The notes: a model not told the origin generated them from the sequence alone. DNA of 64,000 nucleotides from Ahaetulla prasina (GCF_028640845.1 NC_080540.1:133700420-133764419); one strand, 5' to 3'; numbered from the stretch's first letter, positions 37,301 to 49,725 are shown. Translations and numbers: made by a program.

Positions 37301-37767
37301 TGTTAACAGCGGGCCAATCAGATTCCTCTGGAAGGATCAAAAGCAAAGCATCTCCTTCAAATCAACGCTACCCCAACGGTGAGACCAGAAGCTCTACCAC
37401 AAGGCCTTCGATACAAGATTCACACCCATCCATCCCCGATTGATCAATTGATTTTTCTATTCTAAAAACACTTCCCCCCCCCCCAGCTCTTCATTCAATG
37501 ACAACTGCCAACTTCCACTTCGGTTGTGGAAGTCCGTCCCAGGCAAGCAAGCAAGCACCAGCCAGCCCGGTCTACTACTGTACAACATCAATTTGGCTTC
37601 TTCAATCGTCTCCCCACCAAACTTTTAGCCACCGGGCCGTCGTTCAAGTGTCCGTGTAAGCAGAAAAGTCTCTCTTGAGATCCTCCGGGGCTGCCAACAT
37701 CATCCCCACTACCACCGCGCCCCAAAGTCCTCGTCGTGTCCCCCCCATCCCGCCTCCTCCTACGCAC
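34340..37767. other. SPAG9 intron 1
   Basis: 3.4 kb of intron sequence. A SINE-like 3' tail is at 36440-36620; the rest is AT-rich, with no other element recognised. Confidence 0.6.
36440..36620 (+). mobile_element. SINE/LINE 3' tail with ATAAATGAATAAA end
   Basis: A stretch with TCTCATAAGGTTGCTGTTGTG, GGAGGAAGAGGAGGTATTATA and a TTATTTATACAAAATAATAAAGG ending fits the tail of a squamate tRNA-derived SINE family. Confidence 0.5.
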
Positions 37768-38073
37768 CTCCTCGGCCTGTTTACGCAGCGCCTTCTCCCG
37801 CTCGTACTGGGTGAGGAGCTGCTCGTTGTCGTCCCGCAGCAGCTCCAACTCTACGCTGGTTTCCTGGCTGTGCGCACAGACCGAGTCCAGGTTCTCCAGC
37901 ACGGCCACCACCAGCGGCATCAGTTCGGCCACCACCTCCTCGTCGTAGCGCCCGATGAGACGCTCGAACTCGCGGTAGATAGAGCCCGCCAGACCAGACA
38001 CCCGCTCCGACATCATGGCCGGGCCGGGACCGCCCGGATCCTCCTGGTACACCACGCCGTCCGCCAGTTCCAT
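37768..38073 (-). CDS. SPAG9: SPAG9 canonical exon 1 (coding part)
   Basis: 102 codons from ATG at 38073 to a GTGCGT donor at 37767. The product begins [10 protein letters not shown] and contains [20 protein letters not shown] at residues 21-40, followed by an acidic/leucine-rich helix ending ...[13 protein letters not shown]. This is the RH1 (RILP-homology) domain and start of the long coiled coil of JIP3/JIP4 scaffolds, which contacts motor proteins. The start was chosen because it matches the vertebrate SPAG9 N-terminus; the frame stays open upstream in the GC-rich 5' UTR, so a longer reading is not needed. A Gly/Pro-rich stretch at residues 13-18 is the main difference from the human protein as I remember it. 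Strong CpG content surrounds the exon. Identification is very secure. Confidence 0.97.
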
Positions 38074-38430
38074 GGTCTCGGAGCAGACGGCGCACAAGGA
38101 GCCGGCCGGGCGCCAAAAGGCCGGAGGCGAAGAACCCGCAGGAGATGCAGCGCCTCCCTCCGCAACGGAATCTGGACGGGAAGGAAGCCTGGGTGAAAGG
38201 CGCGCGGCGCTGACCTCACCCACGGCGCCGAAGCGGAGGGAGGGGACGCGGGGCAGTGGCGTCAAAAGTGGGCGGAGCTTTACCCAGCCCCGAATTCTCC
38301 AGGCCTCGGGAGTGGGGTGGGCGGGGCTTAGAGCTGCTGACGTGACATGGAAAAGAAACTGGGGCGGGGCACTTGGTTGTGTGGGTGGCGGGGAGGGGCG
38401 GGGCGAGGGTTGAGCGTCCGGTGTCACCGC
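38074..38430 (-). promoter_or_regulatory. SPAG9 5' UTR and CpG-island promoter
   Basis: GC- and CpG-rich block upstream of the SPAG9 start, extending the CpG-dense exon 1. It has GC boxes of the Sp1 type (GGGGCGGGGC at 38361-38370 and a similar one across 38396-38405) and a CRE-like TGACGTGA at 38338-38345. There is no clear TATA box, as expected for a broadly expressed TATA-less promoter. The exact transcription start is not determined. Confidence 0.7.
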
Positions 38431-39993
38431 GGTTTGTGTGGATGATTCAGGGAGAAAATTGGAGGGTAATTATTCCAATTGCACCACCCCGTTTATCCCA
38501 CCTTTATCCCTATAAATGAAGCTTCCGAAGATCTGAATCGCCTTTCCTCCTTGGAGGTCAAGGCGGTGGACGCAATATTCAGGCGTAGGTTGTGCAGTCT
38601 GCTTGCACGACTCCTTGGGGGCGGCGTGCGTTTCACGCAGCACAACAGTTGTCTCTTGGCGTATGGGGTAAACCTAGGTATACTGATTTTGTAAGCCTTT
38701 GTTAGGTGAGCGCGACTACATTTGCTGTATTCGATAATGAATAGTTTACCTTGGCTTTGTTTATAATAATACGCAAAAACATCCAAGCCGCACTCCCAGT
38801 GGACTGGTATTCAAATAAACATACATAGGCTTGGTCAACAAAACTGCTTCCATGGGATGTTTTCCCACAGATTAAATGTCATTTACTCGAGCAAATTTTC
38901 TCAGCTCACATGACACAGGGAACTGACAGACCTTATATATAGGCTTCATTGGTACCACGTGTTGTAACGTGGGTTGGATCATTGTCATCGGCATGCAATG
39001 TGGAGATAGGATCTGGCTGCAAGAGAATTTGGAGTGAGGAGAGTGGGAGAGTTAATGATAAGTATTGGCAAAAATAATTATTTGATTTGTAGAAAAATTG
39101 GCAGTTACAGAGACAAATTACAGTGGAGAATGAACAATGAGGTCAACAGTGGACAATTTAAGGTTAAAGTTTTGGGGGTTTGGGGAAGAAACCACAGAGA
39201 AGAAACAGCAAGAGGAAAAGCTGGACACATCAAAACTTAGGTCTGATATTCTGAATGAGTTCCAACGCTGTTAGCTTCCCATGTCACATAGACATACATT
39301 AGCAATAATGAATATTGCAATTTGGAATTTGCCTAGTTCTGTTTCCAAAGTATCTCAGGCAGCAATTTCCTGTTGAAATCGTTATAAAGGGTGAAAGCAA
39401 CAAATTAGAGTATTGCTAAATTCAAGTTGGATATTGATTTCACACAGTTGTTAAAATCTATTTTCTAATCTTTTCTATTTTCTAATCCTTACATTTAATT
39501 TATCAAACAGAAATTCCAGTAGCTATGACTATTGTGTTACTTAACTTTGCTGTCTGCATACAAATAACGTTGGCATTTAGGACACAGTTTTAGGCGTATG
39601 CCTTTTAATGAGCTCCCTCTACTGTTCCTGCAAGAGTATATGTTCTATGTTTCTTCTTTAAATCAAATCCTTTCATCACAGCAGAGTTATCGCCTAATAA
39701 AACTTAAAATTTGAGATAACTAGTTTAGGGGAAACTGCATCTATCTAGTTTTCTTGAATGATTACTGCATGGGCAAAGTACATGAATGGAACAGGTGACA
39801 CAGTGGACTAGAATTCAGCATGCATGTCATAAATTCCCTTATATTTGAGATAGTTATTGAATTATAATCAATAATTTTCAATATTCCATGTTTAAATTTA
39901 TTTAGTCTCATAGACCTTAGTTGGACTGACTCATTTATAGATATTAATCACATAGAATAATGCTGTGAACCAAGCAAATGCAATGGTCCAATG
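38431..39993. other. SPAG9-NME2 spacer, proximal part
   Basis: No gene recognised; short ORFs at 38479-38694 and 39034-39240 have no family resemblance. Confidence 0.5.
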
Positions 39994-40936
39994 CAGGGGT
40001 GAAAATTTTCCCTACTCGTTCTGTGGGCGTGGCTTAATTGGTGGGCGTGGCTTGGTGGTCAGATGACTGGGTGGGCATGGCCAATAACAAATAATAAAAA
40101 TAATAAAGTATATAAAACAATAAGAGGTACAAAAAACCAACTTTCACATTTTATACACAACACAACACAACTGACTCACACAATGTAAAAGCAGCTGCAC
40201 TTCACCCAAAATGGTCCCTGCAACATGCAGGAACCTCACACAGCCACAAAAAGCTCAAAAACCAACTTTCACAGTTTACACACACACAACACAACTGACT
40301 CTTTCTCTCTCATACACACACACACACACAAAATGCCACATACAGCTTTGTGAGATTTTGTGTGTTTGTGTAGTTAGAGTGAAATACTACAGAAACACAC
40401 CAAATCTCAGAAAGCTGCACAAATATTTTATTTTAATTATATTTTTTAGATCAGGGGTCTCCAACCTTAGTAACTTTAAGGTTTGTGGACTTCAATTCCC
40501 AGAGTTCCTCAGCCAGCAAAGCAGGCAGATTAAGTTGCTGATTTAGGTGGTGGATTGCAGGCAGGCAGATTCAGTTGCTAGCCGACTGAAGAGCTTGTAG
40601 AAAACATATTTTTTAAGGTTCTGGTGATGAGGAACTCAGCTGACATCGCCAGAGGAGCCTTTTAAAAGAGGTTGTTAAAAAAATTTTTTAAAAAAAGGGT
40701 TCTGATGATCCCAGCCGAGCTGCGGGATCATCAAAGGCTTTTTTTTTACTTTTAAAGGCATGTTTTCGGCTGAAGAAAAACTGCTTTTAAAAGTAAAAAA
40801 AAAAACCTGATGAAGGTGCAGCTCAGCAGAGGCAGAGGGCAGGGCCAGGGATTTTTGCTACCAGTTTTCCGAACCACCCGCCGCCATCACTATAGGATCA
40901 GGAGAGCCGGTCCGAACCGGGAGCATTTCACCCGTG
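39994..40936 (+). mobile_element. hAT-type element, 943 bp, carrying another MITE half
   Basis: Ends CAGGGGTGAAA and TTTCACCCGTG. Perfect 8-bp duplication GTCCAATG (39986-39993 and 40937-40944). It contains half of the palindromic MITE seen at 14876 and 48149 (40452-40526). No transposase. Confidence 0.9.
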
Positions 40937-41796
40937 GTCCAATGATACCTGAAAGATCTGTCTGTCCGTCTATCTGATTTGTATGGCTGCCCATCCTAAA
41001 CTATCTTAAAGTCCATCCAACTCTAGGCAGCTCAAAGATACACTTTTTTTCTAAATTAAACCTTTTATTATTACAAAGGATATTCCTAGACAGATAAGCC
41101 TATTCCACATTGTTCTATTTAATTATTGGCTTTATACCCTGCATTTATATCCATTTAATACTCAACATGATTTACAAAGCAAATACAAATATTGAGAATA
41201 CAAAAGGCAAACAAGCAATACCAATAGAATTAAATCCCAAATAAATTATTAAATAAATTAATAGTTAAAAGCTTAATGGAAGATATGTGTTTTTACCAAT
41301 ATCCTAAATATTGGGAGAATGGCACAGAAACAGTTTTACGAAGGTAGTGTATTCTACAGGAGCCACAGAAATCACCAAAAATATTAGCTTTCTCATGTCG
41401 GTAGGAAGTGGGCTCCAAAGTAATCAAGAGTAATACAAAACAGGTTTAGCCTTGAGTTTTTGCCAATGGCTGGTTCTTCTTTGCAAAGGCAAATTAACAT
41501 CTTGGATCATGCAAAGAAAATTCTATAACATAACTGAAACAAAAATTGCTACTGTAATCATTAGTGAGTTCCTTGATTCAATTTTAACCTTTGGATATGT
41601 GCCATAGCAACCTTCTGTATCCCCATATTTTCTAAAAGGTATCAATTTTGATTATTCCCCAATTAGCCTGGCTTTTAATTGTAGAGATGGGAGGTGACAC
41701 ATTAGAAAACTTCCAAGCTAGAAGAAATTATCCTTTAGTAATTACTAATTATCTCTTATTGGAATTACTAATTAAAATTATGGTACAAAAGTACTA

Positions 41797-42180
41797 CAAG
41801 TAGTCCTTGACCTACAACTGTTTGCTTAGTGACCATTTGAAGTTACAATGGCACTGAAAAAGTGACTTATGACCATTTTTCACACTTATGACTGTTGCAG
41901 CAACCCACAGCCATGTAATTTACATTTGGATGCTTGACAACTGGTTCATATTTATGACGGTTGCAGTGCCCCAAAGTCATGTGATCCCCTTTTCCGACCT
42001 TCTGACAAGCAAAGCCAATGGGGGAAACCAGATTCACTTAACAACCATGTTACTAATTAAACAACTGCAGTGATTCACTTAACGAATGTGGCGAGAAGAC
42101 ATAAAATGGGGCAGAACAAATTTCTCACTTACCAAGATCAATTTTGGGCTCAATTGTGGTCGTACATTGAGGACTACCCA
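41797..42180 (+). mobile_element. Tigger-like MITE copy D
   Basis: Starts CAAGTAGTCCTTGACC after TA and ends GAGGACTACCCA before TA (42181-42182). Shares the interior blocks GTCATGTGATCCCCTTTT and GACAAGCAAAG with copy B. Confidence 0.8.
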
Positions 42181-42362
42181 TACAGATATGGTGAAAGGAA
42201 CTCCTCCTTTCCCTTTTTAGTATGGATCATTTAAGATAGATTCCTTCTCTCTGATTTCCTAAGTTCTGATGCCAAAACTCTCAAGAAAGGAAAGATTGTA
42301 CCAGCTCCATTATAGGACTTAGGGTAGGATGTATTTGTCTCCCATACAACTATTGATTAGAC

Positions 42363-42673
42363 CAGTGGTGGGTTTCAAAAAATTTTACTATTTGTTCTGT
42401 GGGTGTGGCTTGGTGGGTATGGCAAGGGAAGGATACTGTAAAATCTCCATTCCCTCCCCACTCCAGGGGAAGGATACTGTAAAATCTCCATTCCCACCCC
42501 ACTCCAAGGGAGTGCAGAAATCCCCATTTCCTCCCAATCAGCTGGGACTCGGGAGGCAGAGAATAGATAGGGGCGGGGCCAGTCAGAATTTTTACTACTG
42601 GTTCTTCGAACTACTCAAAATTTCCGCTACCGGTTCTCCAGAACTGGTCAGAACTTGCTGAAACCCACCTCTG
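42363..42673 (+). mobile_element. hAT-type MITE, 311 bp
   Basis: Ends CAGTGGTGGGTTTC and GAAACCCACCTCTG. Perfect 8-bp duplication GATTAGAC (42355-42362 and 42674-42681). A 49-bp unit occurs twice in tandem at about 42427-42525. Confidence 0.9.
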
Positions 42674-42681
42674 GATTAGAC

Positions 42682-43584
42682 CTAAACCCCTCTCCCAAAT
42701 AGTTCAGCCTAGGGAAAAATGTAGATGCTGCCTGCAATAGGTAAGTAAAACCCAGTGATTTGTACATCCAAACTACACTGCTTCAAACTTTATTCCACCT
42801 TCAAAATTACAATGCCTATACCCTCTAGCCTAAGGATAGGCCAGAGAATGGAATTTACTAGCCGACATATAATCTTCATAGATCACACTGAGCAGAAACC
42901 TAACACTGTGTTTTGTTTAGAAATACATTTATGGCAGAGATTCTGAAAAAAGTACGAAGGCCAAAGTCAATCTATGGTTCATTAAAAAATGTATTACCAT
43001 GGCTGTGATGATTTATGAGTGTCTGAGTATTAATATGTTCATGGATGCATATTATACAATATATTATTCAAATTATTTGCCATTAAATATATGGATTTTA
43101 TGAAAGATGACTATAGGAGCTATTCTGTTTCACTTAAAAGTTTGTAAAAAATAATGGAGGTGAGATATAAAGAACTAAAAAGTGTCACAGCTATTACTGT
43201 ATATACAACACCACGGCAATATAATTTAAATAAGAATCATGGAATTTACAGTATGTAAAAATGATTAATAAAACTCAGCTTTGGTTTTGTTTCAAACATA
43301 CTGCATATCTGAGTTTCAATAATCATGATGGAAAATTAAGCTTTAATACTGATGATAATTATACTCTTACACCAATCTCTTCCACTGGCTCTCCCACCAG
43401 AACCAGTTTAAGGCAAATTTAGTATAGCTGCTTATGAAATGTGCTTTTACAGAAAAAGATTAACATTACAGCCATTAAGCTCTACATCTGTTACTGTGTT
43501 ATATAATATTCTGTTTTGAAAAATGTAGGTTTATCTAAACATTCATTTATCTATTACACTAGATGCATGTTTTCAAAGAATGTT
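42682..43584. other. Spacer without recognised genes
   Basis: AT-rich, no element or exon identified. Confidence 0.5.
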
Positions 43585-45070
43585 TTTTATTTTATTTTTT
43601 TATTTTAATTTTATTTTGTCACACAGTATATATAAGCATAAGCATGAGCATGAAATAATTATACAGTATATAAGCATATATATAAGTATGAGTATGTAAT
43701 AACTATATTAATTGGCTATAACGAAAGGAAACAATAGGACAGGAACGGTAGGCAGGCTTGTGCTCTTATGCACGCCCCTTACAGACCTCTTAGGAATGGG
43801 GTGAGGTCAATGGTAGACAGTTTTTGCTTGAAGCTTTTGGGATTTTGGGAAGAGATCACAGAGTCAGGTAGTTTATTCCAGGCATTAACAACTCTGTTAC
43901 TGAAGTCATATTTTCTGCAATCAAGATTGGAGCGGTTAACATTAAGCTTAAATCTGTTGTGTGCTCGTGTATTGTTGCAATTGAAGCTGAAGTAGTCTTC
44001 GACAGAAAGGACATTGTAATAGATGATTCTATGAGTTAAACTTAGGTCATGTCGAAGGCGGCATAGTTCTAAATTTTCTAAACCCAGGATTTCAAGTCTG
44101 GTGGCATAAGGTATTTTGTTGTATTCAGAGGAGTGGAGAACTCTTCTTGTAAAATATTTCTGGACACGTTCGATTGTATTGATGTCAGAAATGTGGTATG
44201 GGTTCCACAGTCAAACTGTATTCAAGATTTGGTCTAGCAAATGTTTTATATGCTCTGGTTAGTAGTGTAGTGTTTTTGGAGAAGAAGCTACGCAAGATTA
44301 GGTTTACAACTCTTAGAGACTTTTTTGCGATGTAGCTGCAGTGGGCTTTGGCACTTAGATCATTTGATATGAAAACTCCAAGGTCTTTAACAGGGTGTGG
44401 GTCATCTGTAAGGTAATGTCCATCAAGCTTGTACTTAGTTAGGTTCTTTTTTCCAATACGTAAGACTGAGCATTTGCTGGTTGAGATTTGGAGTTGCCAA
44501 GTTTTAGACTATTCAGGTACAAAGTCAAGGTCTTTTTGAAGGGTAGCTGTATTGTTGGTGGTGTTAAATAGTTTGACATCATCAGCAAAGAGAACACAAT
44601 TATTTGTGATATGGTCACAGAGATCATTAATGTATAATATGAAGAGTGTTGGTCCAAGAACGCTGCTTTGGGGAACGCCACTTTTGACAGGAACAGGATT
44701 TGATAAGAGCATTGCCAATTTTGACCACTTGTTGTCTGTTTGATAAGAAAGCTGTTATCCAATTGTGGAGGGGTCCTAAGATGCCTTAGGATTTTAGTTT
44801 TAGGAGAAGTTTATCATGTACTACTGAGTCAAAAGCTTTACAGAAGTCTATGTAGATTGCATCTATTGCTTTGCTCTGATCAAGATTTGTAGTCCATATG
44901 TTTTTGCAGTCAAGAAGTTGTAAGTTACATGATAGATTTTTTCTGAAACCAAATTGTTTATTAGAGAGTAGTTTGTTTGTTTCTAGGTGGAGGGTAATGG
45001 ATTGGTTGATGATAGATTCCATTACTTTGCAGGTGATGCAGCATAGAGAGATTGGTCTGTAATTTTCAAC
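43585..45070 (-). mobile_element. CR1/L2-clade LINE, 3' half with reverse transcriptase remnant
   Basis: The minus strand encodes a broken reverse transcriptase. A frame at 44786-45022 has YIDFCKAFDSVVHDKLLLKL. A frame at 44509-44718 has a GVPQSSVLGPTLFILYINDL block followed by FADDVKLF, the catalytic FADD box. Frameshifts separate the frames, so it is dead. The 3' tail at 43585-43620 is T-rich on the plus strand, and the 3' UTR matches the fragments at 5695 and 45306. Non-LTR, CR1/L2 group; exact clade uncertain. Confidence 0.85.
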
Positions 45071-45305
45071 TAGGCTGGGTCATTATGCTACATTTTTCTC
45101 CCAGTTGTGGGATATATGCTGACTTGCAAGAAATTATCTGTATAACAGACCTAGCTTAAGCATGCTTGGGGAAAAATAAGGACAATAGCTGTTGTCTAGG
45201 ACCATGCTAAGAAAGGCCACAGCTTGTACAACATGTGAAGTTGGGCAAAACTCCTGGTCATGGCTTCTACATCAGGGAGTGTGAAATTAAATTGCAAGCT
45301 TCAAT

Positions 45306-45480
45306 TATTTTTTTATTTATTTTATTTTATTTATTTGTCAATGATATATAATACAACAGGTAAAAGTATAAACATAATTTGAATACATGAAAAGAGTAAG
45401 TAAAAAGGAATATTAGGACAGGGACGGTAGGCACACAGGTGCACTTACGCAACTATGAAACCTATGAAACTATGAAACCT
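45306..45480 (-). mobile_element. LINE 3' tail, same family as 43585
   Basis: Has the phrase ATTAGGACAGGGACGGTAGGC, matching the family's AGGACAGGAACGGTAGGC, after an (ATTT)n tail. Confidence 0.65.
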
Positions 45481-48140
45481 GTGTGTTTTGGGGAGAGTAT
45501 AACTCCATTTAAAGTAAAAGTTAGAAAGAAGTCACCTTTTGAATCAACAGCTGGAGTTGAGTACAGCAGCTGTTTCTTTCCATTCAGAACTTTAGGTTGA
45601 AGATACTGTCTCAAGGTTTCTACTGCATCTCCCCTTTGGGAAAAGAGGAGACAGTTGAAATTATCTACATATTGATGACACTGTACCCCATTCTGTCAGA
45701 TTATTTTCCCCTAGAAGCTTAATGTAGATATGTATTAAAATAGAGGAGCGAGTCAAGGCTTGGAGTGTTATGCTGGAGAGCCTAAGGGCCCAAATGTTCC
45801 TCTCTATGTATACCAAGTGGAACCATCTATTCAGAAAGAGTGGCATCAGCAAATAACAATGCTTCTTTCTCTCCTCCTTCATAGGCAACCCAGAAGGATA
45901 CCAAGGCCATGGTACTGAAGGCTTGCCAAGAATTCTAGCAGAAAAGTTAAGGTTATTTTCCTAGTATAAATCATCCATGAACACAACCAGTGCATTTCTC
46001 TTCCCATGCCTGGGTTTGAACTGTGTTTGAAATGGTTTCAATGTTTCTTCCATAACCTTTTGCAGCTCACCTCAAAAACTTCCTCTAAAAGGGGAAGTTA
46101 GAGCCCAGGTTAATGATGCTCTGAAATTGCTAGGTCCAGGACCACATTCAAGGGCTGAAACATTTCCCCCTCCTATAAAGAGCTGTTCATTGCAGCATAG
46201 ACCCTTTTCCTTCCCTGACCCTTAAACCAGTCAGATGGGACAGAGAACCAGCTACCAGATGGCAGAGTTCATTACGCAAAGGATTCTATGCATTGGGATA
46301 CACAGCCCTCCCGCCCCCCCCAACATCATGAGACGTTACGTTCTGAACTATCCTGCTAGCTTCCGACTCCAAATAAATATAGTTTTATCTGTAAAACACC
46401 CAGATAAAAGGCTACAGCTAATTTTTCTTAGCTGCCCGTCCTTGACCAATTGGGATTTGATCACTTTTAAAAGGGCTGTGGAACAGAATTCTGCAAATGC
46501 AATAACAACAACAGAGAAGCAATGTCATTTCACAACTTTTATTGCCAAAATCATGTCCAATCAGGTTCACTCACTTTTTTTTACCAAATCTCACTCCAGG
46601 TATCTCCTCTTGCATTTTATCTCCCAGAGTTCCTTAATAAACCAAGACCATCACCACTCCGAAATCAGTGTACAGCAGCCACTAAGGGTACCTTTATGTT
46701 CCAGTATCAACCAGGTACCCAACAGAATTATGCTCCGGATACTCCCCAAGCTTTCTCCATGGTTCCTGGGACAGACCATTCACATAATTTATCTTCTGCA
46801 GGATGGTGGTGGCATTGTTTAATGCCATGGTCACTGTGATTAGTTTATGTCTCCACTATCAGATAACATCTGAGCTGCTCCAAGATGGACACCAGTTTGA
46901 ATGTATGACTGCCCCGTCTGAAGGCCTGGAGTGACTTGGACTAACACTATAATAGCTATGGTATCCATGAAATCCCAAGGATAAAGGAAGATTGAAACTT
47001 CCGAACATATTGATCTTGGGCATACTAACCACTAATTCTGGAGTGACATTGACCAGCTTGGGCAAGGATGCTGCTGTAGCACCAACAGATGGTCTGTAGG
47101 ATCCAAAAACACATAAAAGGCCTCAGGTATGGTCACATGTGGGAAAATTGCTTCTAAAGACTGCCCAAGTTTCCTGAGAGACACTGTTTTACCTTTTAAA
47201 CTCGAGGTGATTGCAGTTAGTGTCACAAAATGAATGCAAGCAGTTGCTCTAAATCAGTTCAGGTTATGAACTGCATTCTCAGCTTTGAACAAAATAAAGC
47301 TTTTGATATCAGGTTAAACCAGTGTGAGCTAAGTTAGGACAATACACTTGCTAAAGTGTGATTGACTAGGTTCCAGGTCAATGGGCTGTATAAACTCAGC
47401 TGATATGATTTCTGATTCATTGGATTTACTGAACCCAGACAAACTGACTTAATAAACAAGGGTGAAATTATCCATGGCTGCATGTGTAGTCCAAATATAG
47501 CCACTGTCCACTGTGATTAAAGTTAAGCAAAAACCTTTGCTATCTGCTATGTGGGTTTTATCTAAACGAATCCTAATACATGTTGATAATTGAGACATTG
47601 AGATGTCATGATTCTTCAGTGGAAGTTTTTAGGTACTCCACTCACTGTTTTGCTTCTAATGGATTAAGCTATTAAACACAAAATCCTAAACAAAAACCAG
47701 ACAGACAGAAATATAAAGCACTTGCTCACTCTAGAGGATAATGTTAGACCTATTAATCTCTAAAGTCAATTTCTTTATCCGCTAAAGTGCCATGGGGTTT
47801 TGAAAAGGCCGAGTGAGGTGAATAGGGCAAATATTCTTAGTCTTAAGTAGATACTATATCTGCCAGCCCAATAGTGCAGACAGGTTTGGGGTTACATAAT
47901 ATGGAAAAGCTTCACACACTACCCATAATGGAAGAGTGGCAATATGGGCCAGAAGGAAGATCGTGTACTGTAAGGAAGTTGCTCTGATCTTCTTCTGAAT
48001 TTAGTGCCTTCTGCCCCCACCCCTTCCGGTTCTGCCAAGTTTCCATCCTTACCATACAAACAATAAGACAAAAGGCTACTTCTCCGCACCTACTTGCAGG
48101 AAAAAGCAGCAGGTATTGGATGTATTTGGGTAAGGGGGAC
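45481..48140. other. Unexplained spacer with diverse open frames
   Basis: No recognised gene. The longest frame is 195 codons on the plus strand (46235-46822), and a minus-strand frame lies at 46859-47065; neither resembles a known family, and neither has clean junctions. The moderate composition hints at an old degraded repeat or retrocopy. Confidence 0.35.
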
Positions 48141-48148
48141 CTCTAAAA

Positions 48149-48266
48149 CAGGGGTCTCCAACCTTAGTAACTTTAAGGTTTGAGGACTTCAATTCCCAGA
48201 GCTGGCTGAGGAACTCTGGGAGTTGAAGTCCACAAGCCTTAAAGTTACTAAGGTTGCAGACCCCTG
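48149..48266 (+). mobile_element. 118-bp near-palindromic hAT-type MITE
   Basis: Same family as 14876-14995. Starts CAGGGGTCTCCAACCTTAG, ends with the mirror image. Perfect 8-bp duplication CTCTAAAA (48141-48148 and 48267-48274). It lies just upstream of the NME2 CpG island. Confidence 0.9.
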
Positions 48267-48469
48267 CTCTAAAAACACATCTAGAAGAAGCCGGGTTAAG
48301 GGAAAGCGACACGCTCCGTCCCTTTCATTCGAGGAGAAAAACACGGGGGTAGGAAGAAATCTACTTAGGAGGGGGGGGGGGAAACACGCCCCTCCCATTT
48401 CCAGGGCCAGATTTCTCCAGGGGGGAAATCCCACTCGCGAATCAGGAAAGGCAACCTACACGGTCCGGA

Positions 48470-49140
48470 GGTGGAAACAAGACAGCGAAGCCCGCCTTCT
48501 TTGCTGCGGCCAAGGGGTGGGTCGGTGAGATTCCGGCTTTAGCCCAGCCCGGCCTCTCTTCGCTCCTCCTCTTCCCCAGAAGGATTTCAAGGAGGCAGCA
48601 GCTGTAACCACGCCGCCCCGCTTGCCTTGCCTGCCCGGATCAGATTTTCCTGTGATTGGGGTAAGTGGTTTTGTGTTTGGCTTGCCTCCTTTTTTCGGAG
48701 AGAAGCAAATAAAACCGAAGCCTTGGAGCGAAGGAAAAAGATTCGTAGAGAAAGAGGAGCGGAACTGGCCAGTCTAGCCCGGGGGACCAGAGGGGTTATT
48801 TAACAAAAATAAAAAGCTTCGCAGTTGCCAGGAAAGCAAAATGACCAATTGCTCGAATCGCTTCCTCGTGAAGCCTTTTCACGGATCTAACCCAGGCCGG
48901 CGGAAGGCGTCGCTCCCCCTTTCCGGTCTCCGTAACCCGAAGCCGGCCGAGGCGCTCCCCCTCTTTTCGGGCGGCTCCCACCGAGGCTCGAGCAATTCGC
49001 CTGCCGCGAAAATGGGGCCGGCGCTACAGGTTTCGTTTCTTGGAGACCAGAGCAGCGCCTTCCCGGGCTGCTGAGTCGCTAGTCCAACCTGGAACACGTG
49101 TCGTCGCCGCCGCCGCCGGCGAGCCGAGGAACAAAGCATG
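48470..49140 (+). promoter_or_regulatory. NME2 CpG-rich promoter region
   Basis: Sharp rise in GC and CpG content in otherwise AT-rich DNA, upstream of the NME2 coding exons and on the side expected for its promoter. Includes CG-rich runs around 48600-48640, 48900-48960 and 49100-49125. No clear TATA box. It contains several overlapping short ORFs on both strands that are by-products of GC richness. Confidence 0.65.
48540..48660 (+). other. NME2: Probable non-coding first exon of NME2
   Basis: The NME2 coding sequence starts four bases into an exon that has an acceptor site, so an upstream non-coding exon must exist. The best donor in the CpG island is GGG followed by GTAAGT at 48661. The 5' boundary is a guess. 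Another possible donor is GTACGT at 49196. Confidence 0.45.
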
Positions 49141-49484
49141 ACACGTGGATGGACGGGCCTCTGCTAACAGCCTTCGGAAGGGAAGCTGCCCGCGGTACGT
49201 TTTTAAGGATGATCCAAAACGAAGGGCCGCTCAAGATCGAGAGAAAGCAACTCCGGGGGAAATAATCGCCGGAGATGAAGCGTCTTCGCGAGGCCCTTTT
49301 AGGTCTCTAAGTCTTTACAGATCCTATATAGAAACGTTTTTGTGGTAGAAGCCAATCAATGGATGAAAAATCCAATCCCGGAAAGCTTCACTGGCAGATA
49401 TAAGAATCGTTTTGAAACGAAGGCTATGAATGCTCTTTGGGTCTCTCTTGAGTTCTCAATTTTAAATGCCTATACTATTTTTTT

Positions 49485-49725
49485 TTCTTTGCCTTTGAGT
49501 CAGTTTTTCGACTCCTGGCGACTGCCTGGACTAGTCCCTAAAGTTTTCTTGACAAGGTTTTTCAAAAGTAGCTTGCCTTGGCCTCTCTCCTCCCTAGAGC
49601 TGAGAGTGAGTGACTGGCCCAAGGTCACCCAGCTGGCTTTGTGCTTCCGGCAGGTCTAGAAATCACGATATCCTGGTTGCTGGAGGTGCAGGTTAACCAC
49701 TGTAGTATAACAAACTGGCTCTCTA
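49485..49725 (-). mobile_element. tRNA-derived CORE/MIR-like SINE
   Basis: Minus-strand SINE in NME2 intron 1: head AGAGCCAGTTTGTTATAC, a B-box-like region and the core phrase CAGCTGGGTGACCTTGGG, followed by a LINE-like tail ending near 49490. Better preserved than the copy at 12183. Confidence 0.7.

Larger units (their letters stand above)
1..38430 (-). other. SPAG9: SPAG9 gene, 5' part (exons 1-5 plus alternative exon 1)
   Basis: Gene span inferred by joining five canonical exons and one alternative first exon on the minus strand. All junctions are GT/AG and phases match: exon 1 ends in phase 0, exon 2 in phase 1, exon 3 in phase 0, exon 4 in phase 2. The joined protein matches the N-terminus of vertebrate SPAG9 (JIP4/JLP), a cytoplasmic scaffold that links JNK/p38 kinases and kinesin/dynein to vesicles. 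About 199 residues are encoded here. The kinesin-binding coiled coil, leucine zipper and C-terminal beta-propeller lie beyond the left edge, and no further SPAG9 exon was recognised in 1-1811. Introns are large, and intron 2 (about 18.7 kb) holds most of the transposable elements. Confidence 0.95.

Noticed and set aside
37588..38427. 279-codon minus-strand ORF starting upstream of the SPAG9 ATG
   Set aside because: Only the part from 38073 to 37768 matches SPAG9. The upstream part is GC-rich 5' UTR and the downstream part reads through a splice donor into the intron.
44509..45022. Working reverse transcriptase gene
   Set aside because: The frames are separated by frameshifts, so it is a dead LINE fragment.
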